A stretch of DNA of 64,000 nucleotides from Oryzias latipes (GCF_002234675.1 NC_019860.2:9918586-9982585), one strand, 5' to 3'. Shown: positions 36,136-47,855, counted from the stretch's first letter. Made by a program: numbers and translations. Notes: a model not told the origin generated them from the sequence alone.

Positions 36136-36898
36136 GTGTAAGAAATTTGAAAGCAAGCATTACTAAAACTGGGGACAAACTTTCTGTGGTTGTCCCGGAA
36201 ACAGCTTGTACCATTGTTTTCAACCTTTTAACACCTGCGTTGTTTTTCTGCAACGTTTTTGAATAACCGTAACTCTTCGACCGTTTTTTTCGCAATAAAA
36301 TACAAGTACATTTCGCAACGTAATTCCAACGGATTTCCAAGGCTTTACAATAGTGTCGCATATTAGCGCAAAGCTGCTTTTCTCTGCTTTTAGAATTCCC
36401 TGGAATTGCCTTATTTGCGAAAAACAGTCGAAGACTTACGGTAATTCAAAAAGTGTTAGCATCAAAGATAGCGGTCCGGTGTTGATGGGATAAGGATGGT
36501 GCAGTTTTGGATTTTTTTTTTTGTCAAATTAAAATTCATATTTCCTAATTTCTTTAGAGAAGTAAAGTGAAAGAAAAATCAGGTGGTTCTCTTATTTGAA
36601 TGGATTCATCATCTTGCATTAGAGACAGTTTCATTTTGAATGTGTTGAGGGGTATTTTTGGCCCATGTTGCTGCTGTGCAGAGGCATTCAGGAGCATGTG
36701 TTGCCTAATGTGCGTCTGTTGCTTGAGTCATGGAAAGCGTTGCCAATGTATGGTGATTCGTAAGGCAGCAGAAGTGTGGTGAGCAATGCTTTATGAGGTG
36801 GTTGCATAACTTGGCCTGCTAGGGATGAAGCGCAGAGGTTTAGCTTCTTTCTTTTCCTTCCTTCTCAGTTTCTCCTGTTTGTATTGCCTCAAGTCTAG

Positions 36899-37127
36899 CC
36901 CTTGTGCTATTTTGTGGGGTCCAGATGACCCCCACCCCCAATGTTAACGTGACTTGCTGGGAATTGGGTCATCTGGACCCCACAAGACAGTGCGCTGAAC
37001 CTTTTTTCTTCAATGATCTTCACTGGTGTCCATGGATTACATGAAATCCTCTTCACTTTCCTCATGGTAGGGATAAGACGTTAATGTAAGTGTGGGGTCA
37101 TCTGGACCCCACAAGATAGCACAAGGG
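36899..37127 (-). mobile_element. piggyBac-type MITE
   Basis: It runs from CCCTTGTGCTATTTTGTGGG to CAAGATAGCACAAGGG with TTAA at 37128-37131. The interior block appears reversed (GATCTTCACTGGTGTCCATG), so it lies opposite to the other copies. GGGTCATCTGGACCCCACAA occurs twice as subterminal inverted repeats. Confidence 0.75.
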
Positions 37128-38072
37128 TTAAGATGTGAGGTTCAGGTGGATCCCAGAGTCTTCTATGATTGCCCGTTCACAGTGCTCCTCTGTAACCGTT
37201 CTGGGTCCTCCCATGTGCACTCTAGCCTGAGGCGGGGAGAGCAACGTGATCTTTCAGAATGTGAGGTCTCGTTGTTGCAAACGTAAAGAAGAGGTCAGAT
37301 GTTTTGCAGGAATCTGTGGATCATGAGACAAACGTCTGACCCGGCTCTCATGGCTTATCTGAATGTGTTGTCTGAGTCTGTGGGTGAAAATCAGGCTTCG
37401 GTCTCAAGGTTAGTTGATATGTTTTCACTGTGATAGTGTTTGTTCTTTTTAATGAGTGTCTCCTCGCTTGTGGATTTCCATAAAGAAGTGGGAAAAATGT
37501 AAGTTTTCCCGTCCATCTTGGACCGTGGGAGCACACATTGGCATCTCCCATTCAGTGTTGGAGGGTGCAGAGGAGGCCCTCCCACTGACAGGAAGTTGTT
37601 TTGAAACAGTGCACCTCGACCCTGTCGTCAGTCACGACAGTGTCCCACGCATGATCATGTTTTTCAGCTGTCGGAGGAATCTGTTCCGTGACCCTTCAGC
37701 AGTTTCTCATGTCTGCAGAAAAAGCTGTTGTTGTTCGAGTAAAGGGATTTTTCTGGGGGGTTAAAAGATGCAAGTCAATTGTGAGACTATTAAAATCCAA
37801 CAAATGGTTCAATTGGTGAGGAAAACTCGAAAGTCCTGAATTTTCATTCAGTTTTTCTGAACATTGATTTGCGCTCTCATCCACATTTGCGCACAGATTG
37901 AAAAACACGGATTATGTGTGTGAGCGGTGTCATTTTTGCCAAAAACGACGAAAGTAATTGATGTCAGCTGATTTAAATAACAAAACATTTTTCCTAGTTT
38001 AGTTTTAAGACGAATAGCTCATTTTTTGTTGAATTGGTGCATTTTGAGCAGGTTTCATGAGTCACAGGGTTA

Positions 38073-38759
38073 AGGCCTGTTCACACCGGGACGAATTTCG
38101 CCGGCGATTTTCGCCGACGTTTAACGCCTCGTGACTAAACAAAGGGCACCAATGAGAGTGTGCACACCGACGCGAAAAAACGCCACTCGTTAAAGCGTCA
38201 AAAAAAACAAACGCCTCGGGTTCGTTTTTTTTTTTTCGACGCGTTGCGTCGAAATCTACTCGACCAATGAGAATGGCGCTTTTGCTCACGTGTCTGGAGC
38301 TTCTGAAGTTACAGTAAAACACAACTTGGGGGCGCTCAAACACAAAACTGCCTTGCTGAGCACACATACCAGCGAAGAAGATAGACGCCAAGTAGCGTCT
38401 ACACAGCCGCGAAGCAATAATGACGGACATTCTAAAATATCCCCGAACCAAGCACCAGTTGGAGCTACTGGTGCTTGAAATATTCATGTTTTCTTTGTTT
38501 GATTCTGACAAGCGTGTAAATACTTGCTCTCTTCTTCTGAGTGAAAAGCGACTTTAAGAAGCGTAAAGTTGCGCAGCGCCACCTTGTGTACAGGAGTATT
38601 TCTGTTTTACATTAAGCGCCATCTAATGTCAGGGAATGAAATTGCATGTTCACTCTACTCATCGTCAGCGAAAATCGCCTGGGTGTGAACACAAAAAACG
38701 TGGCAAAAAACGCTGGCGAATAAGGCCTGGCGAATATTCGTCCCGGTGTGTACGGGCCT
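38073..38759 (-). mobile_element. PIF/Harbinger MITE, copy 2 (687 bp)
   Basis: The ends are AGGCCTGTTCACACCGGGAC and GTCCCGGTGTGTACGGGCCT, with a TTA target duplication at 38070-38072 and 38760-38762. It is the reverse orientation of copy 1 and nearly the same length. The minus strand has a 149-codon frame beginning MSESNKENMNISSTSSSNWC, then RGYFRMSVIIA. It shares the internal deletion of copy 1, so both descend from one shortened progenitor. Confidence 0.88.
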
Positions 38760-38879
38760 TTACACTCACAGCTCACTAAGGTGAAAAACCTGAACTCCTC
38801 ACTGTTTAAGGAAACGAGGATGACGCAACAAATGATTAATGCAAAGACGAAAGAAAATTTCAATCCTCTTCTTCAAGAT

Positions 38880-40690
38880 AATTATTTTTTGTCCAATTTA
38901 ATCTTCCGGACAATTGGGCGCACCGTCAATGAATGGTCTATTTTCGAAATTATGTCATAAAGCTCACCAAACTATAAGGTGCATTAAGCGAGACAAAGGA
39001 GTGAGAGATTAGTTAGACTTCAACTGTAGAACTTGTTTGTAACACGCTAAACATTAGTTTTCTAGCCACATTAGCGTATTCACAATATATGTAACTCCCA
39101 AAGTTGTTTGCAACACTTAAGAAAAATAGACTGATACCTGTAAAACAAAGGTTATTGTGACTATGGTAACTCCCAACCTTGTTAGTACTATGTAGGAAAA
39201 ACACAATCCGAATCCACTACATGTTAGCCACATTAGCGTGTTTACAATACCTGTAACCCCCAACCATATTTGCAACACGTAAAAAAAAGAGGACTTAACC
39301 GGGACGAATTTCGCGCGCGATATTCGCCGACGTTTAAAGCCTCGTGACTAAACAAAGGGCACCAACGTGAGTGTGCACACCGACGCGAAAAACGCCACTC
39401 GTAAAAGCGTCATTTTTAAAAAAACGCCTCGGGTTCGTTTTTTTGGTTTGACGCGCCGCGTCAAAAACTATACGACCAATGAGAATGGCGCTTTTGCACA
39501 CATGTCTGGAGCTTCTGAAGTTACAGTAAAACACAACTTGGGGGCGCTCAAACACAAAACTGTCTTGCTGAGCACATATACGTAACAGCGAAGAAGATAT
39601 ACGCCAAGTAGCATCTACACTGCTGCGAAGAAATAATGACGGACATTCTAAATATCCCCAAAAACGCTCATGATACATTTTCAGCTCTTGTACCAGTCAA
39701 TAAAACTCCCCATGTTCTTCTCTTCTTGTAACTATGGGATGTACCCAAAATCGCTGTCTTTTCCGGCGTCTTTCATCATTCAACAGAACAATAATTTCTT
39801 CATCGCTGGAACTGGAGCTAGAGCTACTGGTGCTGGAAATATTCATGTTTTCTTTGTTTGATTCTGACAAGCGCGTAAATACATGCTCTCTTCTTCTGAG
39901 TGAAAAGCGACTTTAAGAAGCGTAAAGTTGCGAAGCGCCACCTTGTGTACAGGAGTATTTCTGTTTTACATTAAGCGCCATCTAATGTCAGGGAATGAAA
40001 TTGCATGTTCACTCTACTCATCGTCAGCGAAAATCGCCTGGGTGTGAACACAAAAAACGTGGCAAAAAACGCTGGCGAATTACGGCTGGCGAATATTCGT
40101 CCCGGTGTGTACGGGCCTTAATACAGCTAAAACAAATGTTACTTAACTCACAACCTTGTTAGTAACACGTAAAAAAACACACAAAAGTCGACACGCTATA
40201 CGTTAGGCACATTAGCATGTTTACAATACCTGTAATTCGCAACCTTAGTACCATGTAGAAAAAACAGCTACACGTCTGAAGTCTTAGCCACAATAGCATG
40301 GTCAGATTTCCTGTAATTTACAACTTTGTTGACAACACATAAAAAAACAGACTGATACAGATAAAACAAACGTTACTGTGACTACGCTGACTTCGAACCA
40401 TGTTATTAATGTGTACAAAAAACACAGCCAGACACTATACATGGTAGCTGCTTTAGCCTACTCATATTAACACCCAAACTTATTTGCAATAAAACAAGAC
40501 TGACATTTTGACAGAGTGCCGTGTACCTCTCAGCATCGCTGTGACATCAGTAAACTCAACCAAAAATAATTCATATATAAGGTGCACTGCCATGTATCCA
40601 TGTATATATTTTTAATTCAAGGCTTTTAGGTGTGCTTTATACTGCAGATAAAACAGTAAAAATATTTTTTGTCCATGATTTTAAGGTGTG
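38880..40690. mobile_element. Repeat element with an internal tandem array, interrupted by Harbinger copy 3
   Basis: On both sides of the Harbinger copy lies an array of about 80-bp half-units pairing into a unit of about 160 bp. The half-units contain GCCACATTAGCGTGTTTACA, ACCTGTAACTCCCAACC and TTGTTAGTAACACGTAAAAA. The tracts are about 39020-39298 and 40119-40480. The outer flanks (GGGCGCACCGTCAATGAATG at 38917; TTTTAGGTGTGCTTTATACT at 40624) resemble the ends of a common fish non-autonomous element that carries such an array. The assignment of the flanks is inferred. Confidence 0.55.
39299..40118 (-). mobile_element. PIF/Harbinger element, copy 3 (820 bp, longest)
   Basis: The right end is GTCCCGGTGTGTACGGGCCT. 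The left end has lost its first 14 bp or so but is still flanked by TAA (39296-39298 and 40119-40121). On the minus strand from the ATG at 39846 it reads a Ser-rich start, DEEIIVLLNDERRRKRQ, RFWVHPIV, then EEHGEFY, a TGA stop at 39699-39697, LVQELKMYHERFWGY and a frameshift. RFWVHP followed by GEF, LVxEL and RFxxYFRMS is the N-terminal signature of HARBI1-type transposases. This copy retains about 140 bp deleted from copies 1 and 2. It is inactive and lacks the DDE domain. Confidence 0.82.
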
Positions 40691-40699
40691 AACACATGA

Positions 40700-42385
40700 T
40701 TTGCTGAGTATACTTCAGTCCAACTTTAGCAAATCATAATTTTTCGTAAAAATTTTCATCCTCCGTTGTTTAGCTACAGCCTCTCAAACTAAAAAAACAC
40801 AAAGTTTATTAGGTAAGAAAAAAATAAAATTGATCTGAGTCTTTGATTCTATGTTCTTCATCATTTGATTTCAACATAAATTTCTCCGAAACAGAATAGG
40901 CTGATTTATGTTGAATGCATAAACGGTCAAAGAGTGTACGATGTTTAACAGTCGCTGGTGAAATCTCTGGTGTTTTCTATAGTGTTTGTCAGTAAACCAC
41001 CAGCAAAGTGTATCACACTCAGACGGCGTGAACCCAAAGTGTGTTTGTGAAATTGACAATGGACATACTTTTATTTCACGCAGAAGCATCAACCTGTGAC
41101 CTACTTGTGACTTTTCTTACCAGAGCAGTGATGTTGCATAAATTCACGCTCAACTGTGTTTATTAATAGAGTTTATTAATATTTATGGAAAAACCTCATT
41201 TGATGCAGACTAGTTGAATGGGGTCAGACGAAGAAAGTGTGTTTGAAAAAGATTAAAACTGCAGTTTTCAAATCCTAGAAAAATTCAAATACTATTAATT
41301 TTGAAGTACATTTAATTTTTCAAAACTTTTCTTTAAAAGGAGAGCGTCCCTGTGGCTTCCAGAGCCACAGGAAGTGAGGTCAGAGATGTGACTTTTACCA
41401 TCATCCTTTATGTATCATTCTCATGTGTGCAAATGCTGAAGTGAATTGGTTTAGAGGAAGATTACTGGATTAAACAATTCCTTCAAAAAAGAATGGTTAG
41501 ACCAAATTTATTTGAGATTTTTTCAAAATAACAAATTGTGCCAAAATATGGGATGAAGCCTGCTTTATATTTCCTCATTTTTCCTTCTGGCACTTTTCAA
41601 AATAAAAAATTTGAAACAATACAATTCTATCTGTTTAATAGTCACGGATTATTACATACATATAGATTCATGTTGCACTATATAAATATTGTCCTTAGAT
41701 TGCAAAGTCCTCAAATGTAGTTTGTTTTAAACAACTACTATGAAGTCCAAACTTCATAACAAAAACAAGAACATGTACACACAAACACACACACGCACAC
41801 TGTGACGTACATGAACACACCCACAGCATCCAGACTTGCTCATTGATTGGCTCCCACCCTGTTGCCATGGGGAGTTTCAGCCACCCTATCATTCGACCTG
41901 GCTTCCAACTGAACACGACCGCCGGCTGTCTGTCAGCATCTTTTCATCGTCATGGCAACAGACTGGATGCAGGGCAGTGAGCAAAGCATTGTTGCATGTC
42001 GATTCCTGCAGTAGCAGCAGACGAGGAAGTTCCTGTAATTTATTTTCCACAGGATGATCCGTCTGCGAACACAAAACCTGTACTTTTTCATCTGCTGTAC
42101 AGAAAGGCTTAATGCAAACACACACACACGTACACACACATACGCATACACACAGGCTGTGAGGTCAGTCTGCAGCGACATCCTAATCCCTCGCCAAAGA
42201 GCGATTATTCTATGACACTTTGGGATGAAAATGTCATCTGTGATTTCCTTGTTTTAACTTTTGAGGGCTTTACTTTTTATTTATTTGCGCTTCACCATCA
42301 TCTTTATCTACTTTTGCTTGGATTTAAAGCACACATGTCTCAAAAACACTTTGAACACAAAAAAGTATTTGTTATAAATGGGAAG
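40700..42385. other. Intergenic or intronic, no gene seen
   Basis: AT-rich. Short CA-rich microsatellite tracts occur at 41780-41800 and 42118-42150. Confidence 0.4.
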
Positions 42386-42391
42386 GGTTTA

Positions 42392-43108
42392 AAGTGGGGT
42401 AAAAACGTATTTAGTCAGCCACCAACTGTGCAAGTTCTCCCACAGAAAAAGATGGGAGAGGTCTGTCATTATATCTTAATGATATAATGATATAATATAT
42501 CATATACCTCAACTATTAGAGACAAAATGAGGGGAAAAAATCATGAAAATCCCATTGCACGCCGGCAGAATAAAGAAAGAATAAAGAAAATGCACTTAGT
42601 GTAGTTTAACACAGCGACATATGTTTTAGAGGAAGTCCGATTGGCCGTTCGACTTGTCAACCAAGTGACATATTACACGGTGAGGGTGGTGATTATTTTT
42701 TTGTTTATTCTTCTGTAATGGCCTGTGATCTACCGTCACATCCAATGTAATGAGCCCCACCTTGTCTCGCTCATAGTTGGAGGTATACCTATGATGAAGA
42801 TTACAGTTCTCTCATCTTTTTTCTCATCTTTGTTTTTTTTTTGGGAGTTTTTTCCATACCGCGAAGGAGGGTCAAAGGGCAGGGATGTCCAGTTTAGTTT
42901 AGTCTGTTTAGTTATTTCAGTTCAGAATTTCCCTATTGAATTCTTTGTATTCATGATCCTTTTGATTTTATGTTTACAATTACTGCGACGAAGCCCATTG
43001 AGATGACTGTTGTGATTTTGATCTACATATATAAAATTGAATTAAATTGAATTTACGTGGAAGAACTTGCAGAATTGGTGGCTGACTAAATACCTTTTTG
43101 CCCCACTG
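42392..43108. mobile_element. Non-autonomous Tc1-like element
   Basis: The left end, GTGGGGTAAAAACGTATTTA then GTCAGCCACCAACTG, and the right end, CAGAATTGGTGGCTGACTAA then CCTTTTTGCCCCACTG, are the same terminal repeats as the Tc1-like element at 27981-28994, with TA at 43109. The interior has no transposase remnant. It is either rearranged or filled with unrelated sequence. Confidence 0.7.
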
Positions 43109-43109
43109 T

Positions 43110-44710
43110 ATTTGACCATAAGCTGGTCCTTATTTGTTTGCTAAGGAATTACTTTATAACATTTCTTAGTCATCTTGGTTGCTTTTAAATTTTTCACTGT
43201 GGGGCAGTGAGTGCACTCACAGCGACTTCCCTCTCAGGATGACAAACAAAAGAACATGGGTTTAATGCAATTGTAATGCAATTGTAAAGAGGATCTCAGC
43301 AGATGTAGCAAGTAGACATGTGTCTGTTATGATCTACTGCAAGACAGAAATGGCAAGCATTGTGTTTTTTGTCCTAAAACAAGCACTTTGGTTCTATTAT
43401 ATATATTATTTATGTATATTATTTAGTTATATGAACTGCAAAAATAACTCGTTTTTCATTAAAAAAATGTGTTCTTTAGTCTGCTAAAGGTAATCTATGG
43501 TCATTTATATGGATATAGTTTACTCTGAAAGGTTTAAGAAATGCTTAAAATAGGCCTATTATGGGGTAAAGAAGTACGTCCGTCCTTTCCCGACATCCTA
43601 GGAAGACATATTTAAAGAAATGAGAGACTGAGGAAAAAATATACATGGCATCCAATTCAAGTGAGCAATGAAGACAAGATGAGGAACGAGTCACAGGACA
43701 AAGGTAGACAAGAAACAAAGGAAGAATAAAAGGAAATAACAATGAAGAGACTCTTGGGGGAGTTCCATAAACATCTCTAACTCACAAACCTTTTCGGTTA
43801 ACTTCCCCTGATGTGGAGAAGTTTGGCCAAGATGAGAAAGAAACAGTTTCAAAGACTTGCTGAACTTTGTACATTTTGCTAGGCAGCGTTATTTATCAAA
43901 GAGTTACAGTTTGGCAGGTAGAGGTTGTTGACAGGTCAGGGTTGTCCAAGAAGAGGATTGGCAGATAGACTTGAAAAAGCAGGCTGGTTGGAGACGAGGC
44001 AGGTAGCTGACATGTGTAAACACAAAGTACGACAAAGGTGAAAACAAAGTCAACACCGGGGTGTTGATTTCCTTTCTGGGACCAAAGCTCTGGCTTGAAT
44101 ACAGATAAAGCTTCAAGCAAAGAAGAGCGTGGTGTGAAAGCTAAGCAGAGAGTGCTGCCTTAGGATATCACAGAATTAGAGTCCATTCTCAAGGATCAGA
44201 CAAATTTGGCTAAAAATATATGTCAACAATTATTCGGGGTGTTCTGAATGAGGTGTAATCTCCTTACTTCCCCTTGGTCGCCCACAGCGAGGGCGAGAGG
44301 CTCTTATGTTACCACCCCCCTCTGTTTTTATTTGCTGTATTTTGTCATCAGGGATGCAAAACGGCGTGTTCTTGTTTATGTGTGCAAAATATAAGGCTGC
44401 TTTAGGGATGCAGTGACTTTTTTTGGAAGCGGATCTTGGTCACAATGGTTTCTCAAAGATTTCTCGATCCTTTGGGGAATTACAAAGTCAGGTTATTGGA
44501 TGCCAGCTTGTAGGCTAGGAGCCCATGTTAGTACAGCCCAGTTCTTACTTAAAGTGTGCTCATGTCTTCAAAGTTTTTGGCTCCTGTTGGAAATGACCAT
44601 AAACACCTTACTTAGAAATCGACGCACTGCTCTGCACTTGCTGAAGGAGGTTTGGGCATTTGAGCGCTAGTTCACGTTGCTCGTCAGCGTTTTACAGAGA
44701 GGTTCACTGT
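43110..44710. other. Intergenic or intronic, no gene seen
   Basis: No supported exon or repeat was found. Confidence 0.4.
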
Positions 44711-44713
44711 CTC

Positions 44714-44835
44714 CATCCATCCATCCTTTTTCTATTGTCCCGTTTGGGGTCATGGGGTCACTGGAGCCTTGCCAGCTACTTTCAGGCGAAGGCGGGGTAC
44801 ACCCTGGTCAGATCGGTAGTTCATTGCAAGCTGTA
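44714..44835 (-). mobile_element. SINE-like repeat tail
   Basis: (TCCA)n at its left edge, then CCCGTTTGGGGTCATGGGGT, then GGCGAAGGCGGGGTACACCC. This is the 3' part of a common fish repeat in minus orientation. Confidence 0.55.
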
Positions 44836-44850
44836 GACCAGGACCGGGCA

Positions 44851-45016
44851 ACTCCAGGCCTCGAGGGCCCATGTGCCTGCATGATTTCCAGAAATCCAAG
44901 CCCTACTCATGACTGATTACATGGTTCAGGTGTGTCCAGCCATTTAGAACATGCCAGAACAGGGTATGTTGGAAAACATGCATGAATGTGGCCCTCAAGC
45001 CTTGGAGTTGCCCATC
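44851..45016. mobile_element. Short MITE with 24-bp terminal inverted repeats
   Basis: GGGCAACTCCAGGCCTCGAG on the left is mirrored by CTCAAGCCTTGGAGTTGCCC on the right. The element is about 165 bp and non-coding. TGATTACATGGTTCAGGTGT lies near its centre. It is a typical teleost short hAT-type MITE. Confidence 0.65.
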
Positions 45017-45099
45017 TATTTCATTTCCTCCATTTAAGAGAGTTTAAATGACATGATCAATTCCTGTTTTACATTTAGTTACAAAGCAATGCTGTGAAT

Positions 45100-45520
45100 T
45101 CAGAGAGACAAAAACCATTTTCCTTCATTGTATCTCTCCAAAGCATTGATCCATCTCATATAAACGTGACGGCTCTGAAAGTTTTGAGTCGACCTGATTG
45201 CTGACACAGCAGATAAAGACATGTAGGTGTAAAAGTGTAAAAGCCGACGTTGAAGGTACGACTCGCTGGAAGGTCTTTCTTGCTCAGAATCACAGATGGA
45301 GTGATCTTCAAAACATCTCCAAACTTGTGTTCGACACGAGAAACGCGATCCCTGACATTGACACCAACAGGAAAAGTACGCACTTGGAATCCTCTTCTTG
45401 ATCCTTCGATCCACATATGTATACTAGAAGATGTTCTCTTGCATGAACTTCAGTAAAACAAGGATCAAGCTTGTCTCTAGATGAAGGTGGTAACACACTG
45501 GTTTGAACGTAACAGATCAT
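45100..45520 (-). other. Stretch open in several frames, identity unknown
   Basis: On the minus strand two overlapping frames stay open for 86 and 104 codons. One reads FQVRTFPVGVNVRDRVSRV, then EHKFGDVLKITPSVILSKKD, which has protein-like composition. No splice-bounded exon could be fixed and I do not recognise the sequence. It may be a decayed exon or transposon piece. Confidence 0.2.
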
Positions 45521-45802
45521 TTTACATCAGTTGTAGTGTCTAATTCTGGCCTCCTTACTAACTGTGCTTTGATGTGTTGAATTGTTTGACTCCTTTACCC
45601 AAGAAACCTAACTGGTTGTGCTCAGTGAGGTGTTTGCACATATGCGGTTGCTGTTCATTACTGATGAGGAAGGTAGTCATCATTTAAGACGGAAAATGAG
45701 ATTCTGTTGTTACAACCTGGTCCTGATCCTGATCCAGTTGACTCAAATGAACAATAGTTTGAATTTGACCTCAATTTATTCTCAATTTTCTCTTCTCCAC
45801 AG

Positions 45803-45905
45803 GTAAAACTTCAAGCCTTGGCAGCGCTCCGTAGCCCCCTGTGTGGATTGCCTCCCACCTAGTCATTTCTCCCCCCTTATCTCCGCGTCCACCTCTCTGT
45901 TTGTG
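45803..45905 (+). promoter_or_regulatory. tmem198 5' UTR part of the first coding exon
   Basis: It follows a strong acceptor (polypyrimidine, then TTCTCCACAG at 45802) and precedes the start codon at 45906 in a good context (GTGATGGAGA). An upstream non-coding exon is therefore required. See the CpG island at 19500-20230. Confidence 0.6.
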
Positions 45906-47855
45906 ATGGAGACCACCCTGGAGACGCTGTTGCTCCAGCCTGAACAGGAACCGAGCCCCGAGCGTCTGGACGGTTGTGAGAGGTCAGCGGGACACTACAA
46001 GGTGGTTCCCTCCGTGGTGTGCTCCATGTGCTGCCTCTTTGGCATCATTTACTGCTTCTTCGGTGAGTTTTGGAACATCTGGCCGTTTGTAAACCTTCAA
46101 GCGTAATGAGTTATGCTTCCTTGCGCCTTTGCAGGTTATCGCTGCTTCAAAGCAGTGATGTTCCTCACGGGGCTCATGTTCGGCTCCGTCGTCATCTTCA
46201 TGCTGTGCTACAAGGAGCGCGTGCTGGACACCCAGCTGAGCGTGGAGGCCTCCGTGGGCATTGGCCTCGGTATCGGGACGCTCTGCGGCTTGGTCACCAT
46301 GCTGGTCCGCAGCGTGGGTCTGTTCATGGTGGGCCTCTTGCTGGGACTGCTGGTGGCCGTGGCGACCCTGGTAGGCATGGAAGAGCTCTCCGACAGCCCG
46401 CCGCGCTCCGTCTGGGTGCCCCTTGGCGTGCTGCTTGGCCTGGGCATGCTGTTTGCCGTGTTGACCCTGCAGTGGCAGCGCCTTTTCACCACTGTGTCGA
46501 CAGCGGTGTTCGGTGCAGCAGTCATCACGGTGGCTTTGGACTACTTTGTAGAGCTCTTTGCCCTCGTGCTCTACATGTACGAGCGGATTAAAGCAGAGTC
46601 TGCTAAGCCTGTGTGCTGGATGACATGGGTGGTGCTGGGGGTGTGGCCAGCCCTCACCCTGCTGGGTGTCATCATTCAGTGGAAAGTGACTGCTGAGGGG
46701 TACTCCCACACTAAGGGTAAGCGAACCAATTTGGCTCTATTTTTGGGTTTGTGTTTGGTTTTTACCTGTGATCAAACAAAATGAGGTCTAAGAGCAGCAA
46801 GATCTTATTTTTTCAGTCATGATTCAAGGCTAATGACCATAGGTGAGGGTGGGAACATGCTTTGATAAATAGATCCATAAATGGAGAGATTTGCATTTTG
46901 AGTCAGCTTCTTCTTGTCTACAATGGATTGATACAGTGACCGCATTACTCAAGCACCTATCCGCCTGTTGATCTCACGCTTCATCCGTCCTTCATTTGAG
47001 AACAAGAACCCAAAGTCCGTAAACTCCTCCACCTGAGGTGGGAACTTTACACCTACATCTGGTGGAGAACCATTGCCTTTGACTTGAACTTTACACTCAA
47101 CAGCAAACCAGACTTGGGCCCATAGTTAGGATACATAGTTAGACAGTAAAGTAAAGCAAAGGTCTTGCCCAAGCTCATCGCTCTCCCTGGTATCAAACCC
47201 TGGTTTCTCATGTGCCAGTTCTGCACTTAACAACTGACCTATCCAGGTGCCCTAAAAATCATGGGCATATCATGTCTACAAATATTTAGTTCTAGTTTTA
47301 TTGAATTATCTTGAAAAGGTGTTCCAGGCGTTTTTGTGGATCATTTTGAACAATTGTGTTTTTGAAAAGAACTAGTTAACTATAAGTAACTTTATTAACC
47401 TCCATCTTTCCTTCACAGTAATTATCAGTCGTCAACAACGCAGGATGCAGGTAATGCGGATTCGTCAGCGGGACGACCGCTACCGTAACAAGAAGAAGAA
47501 GAAGCATGGCTCTTCCGCCAGTCATCCTCAACAGGCAAAGCAAGTCAACGCAGAGCCGGTCTACCGTCGGAAACCTAACCCCATTCGTCGCTATGACACA
47601 GATGTCCTTTCGCCGGTGAGAAACTTTAGGAGTAGAACTTGTTTTGCAGCCTCCACCAGGACACCTTTTTGTTTTGCTAATTAATCCCTGATTGTTTTTT
47701 AGAGCTACATCCAGAGTTTCCGAGACCGGCAAGTCCAGGGCCAGCCTTTTCCGGGCCGACCGGTTGCAGGCTCACACTCTGTTGTGGAGATGGGATACGA
47801 CTGTGGCTCCACAACTCCTCTCACTGGAGCAGTGGGACCTCCTTTGCGGCACTGA
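45906..47855 (+). CDS. tmem198: Transmembrane protein 198 (seven-pass membrane protein)
   Basis: Four coding exons join in frame to 362 aa (human protein about 360): 45906-46062, 46135-46716, 47419-47615 and 47703-47855, all with GT-AG introns. Hydrophobic segments lie at about 34-52, 57-77, 90-110, 113-133, 146-164, 172-200 and 214-234. They are Gly/Leu-rich as in the TM7S3/TMEM198 domain, with [11 protein letters not shown] and [10 protein letters not shown] stretches. A basic cytosolic tail follows, with [20 protein letters not shown] at 254-273, ending [17 protein letters not shown]. In vertebrates TMEM198 associates with LRP6 and promotes its phosphorylation in Wnt signalling. Intron 3 carries LINE and SINE fragments. 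The gene converges on desmin. Paralogue (a or b) is not determined. Confidence 0.93.
46915..47115 (-). mobile_element. LINE reverse transcriptase fragment in tmem198 intron 3
   Basis: The minus-strand translation reads [27 protein letters not shown], a stop, then [15 protein letters not shown]. This matches the VEEFxYLGxLFxxxGRMxxEIxRRI block found downstream of the catalytic core in some fish LINE reverse transcriptases. It is short, with internal stops and frameshifts. Confidence 0.6.
47130..47262 (-). mobile_element. tRNA-derived SINE fragment in tmem198 intron 3
   Basis: The reverse complement has GGATAGGTCAGTTGTTAAG (A-box side), GGGTTTGATACC (B box) and CTTGGGCAAGACC, the last shared with the SINE at 59655-59960. 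Confidence 0.5.

Noticed and set aside
38062..38511. 149-codon frame as a host gene
   Set aside because: It lies inside the Harbinger element with TTA duplications, and a related copy exists at 22804-23489.
46070..46591. 173-codon plus-strand frame
   Set aside because: Off-frame reading of the same tmem198 exon. The true frame gives seven membrane segments and splices cleanly.
45984..46709. 241-codon minus-strand frame over tmem198
   Set aside because: It is the antisense shadow of tmem198 exon 3. Its His/Gln-rich composition comes from reading Leu/Val codons backwards.
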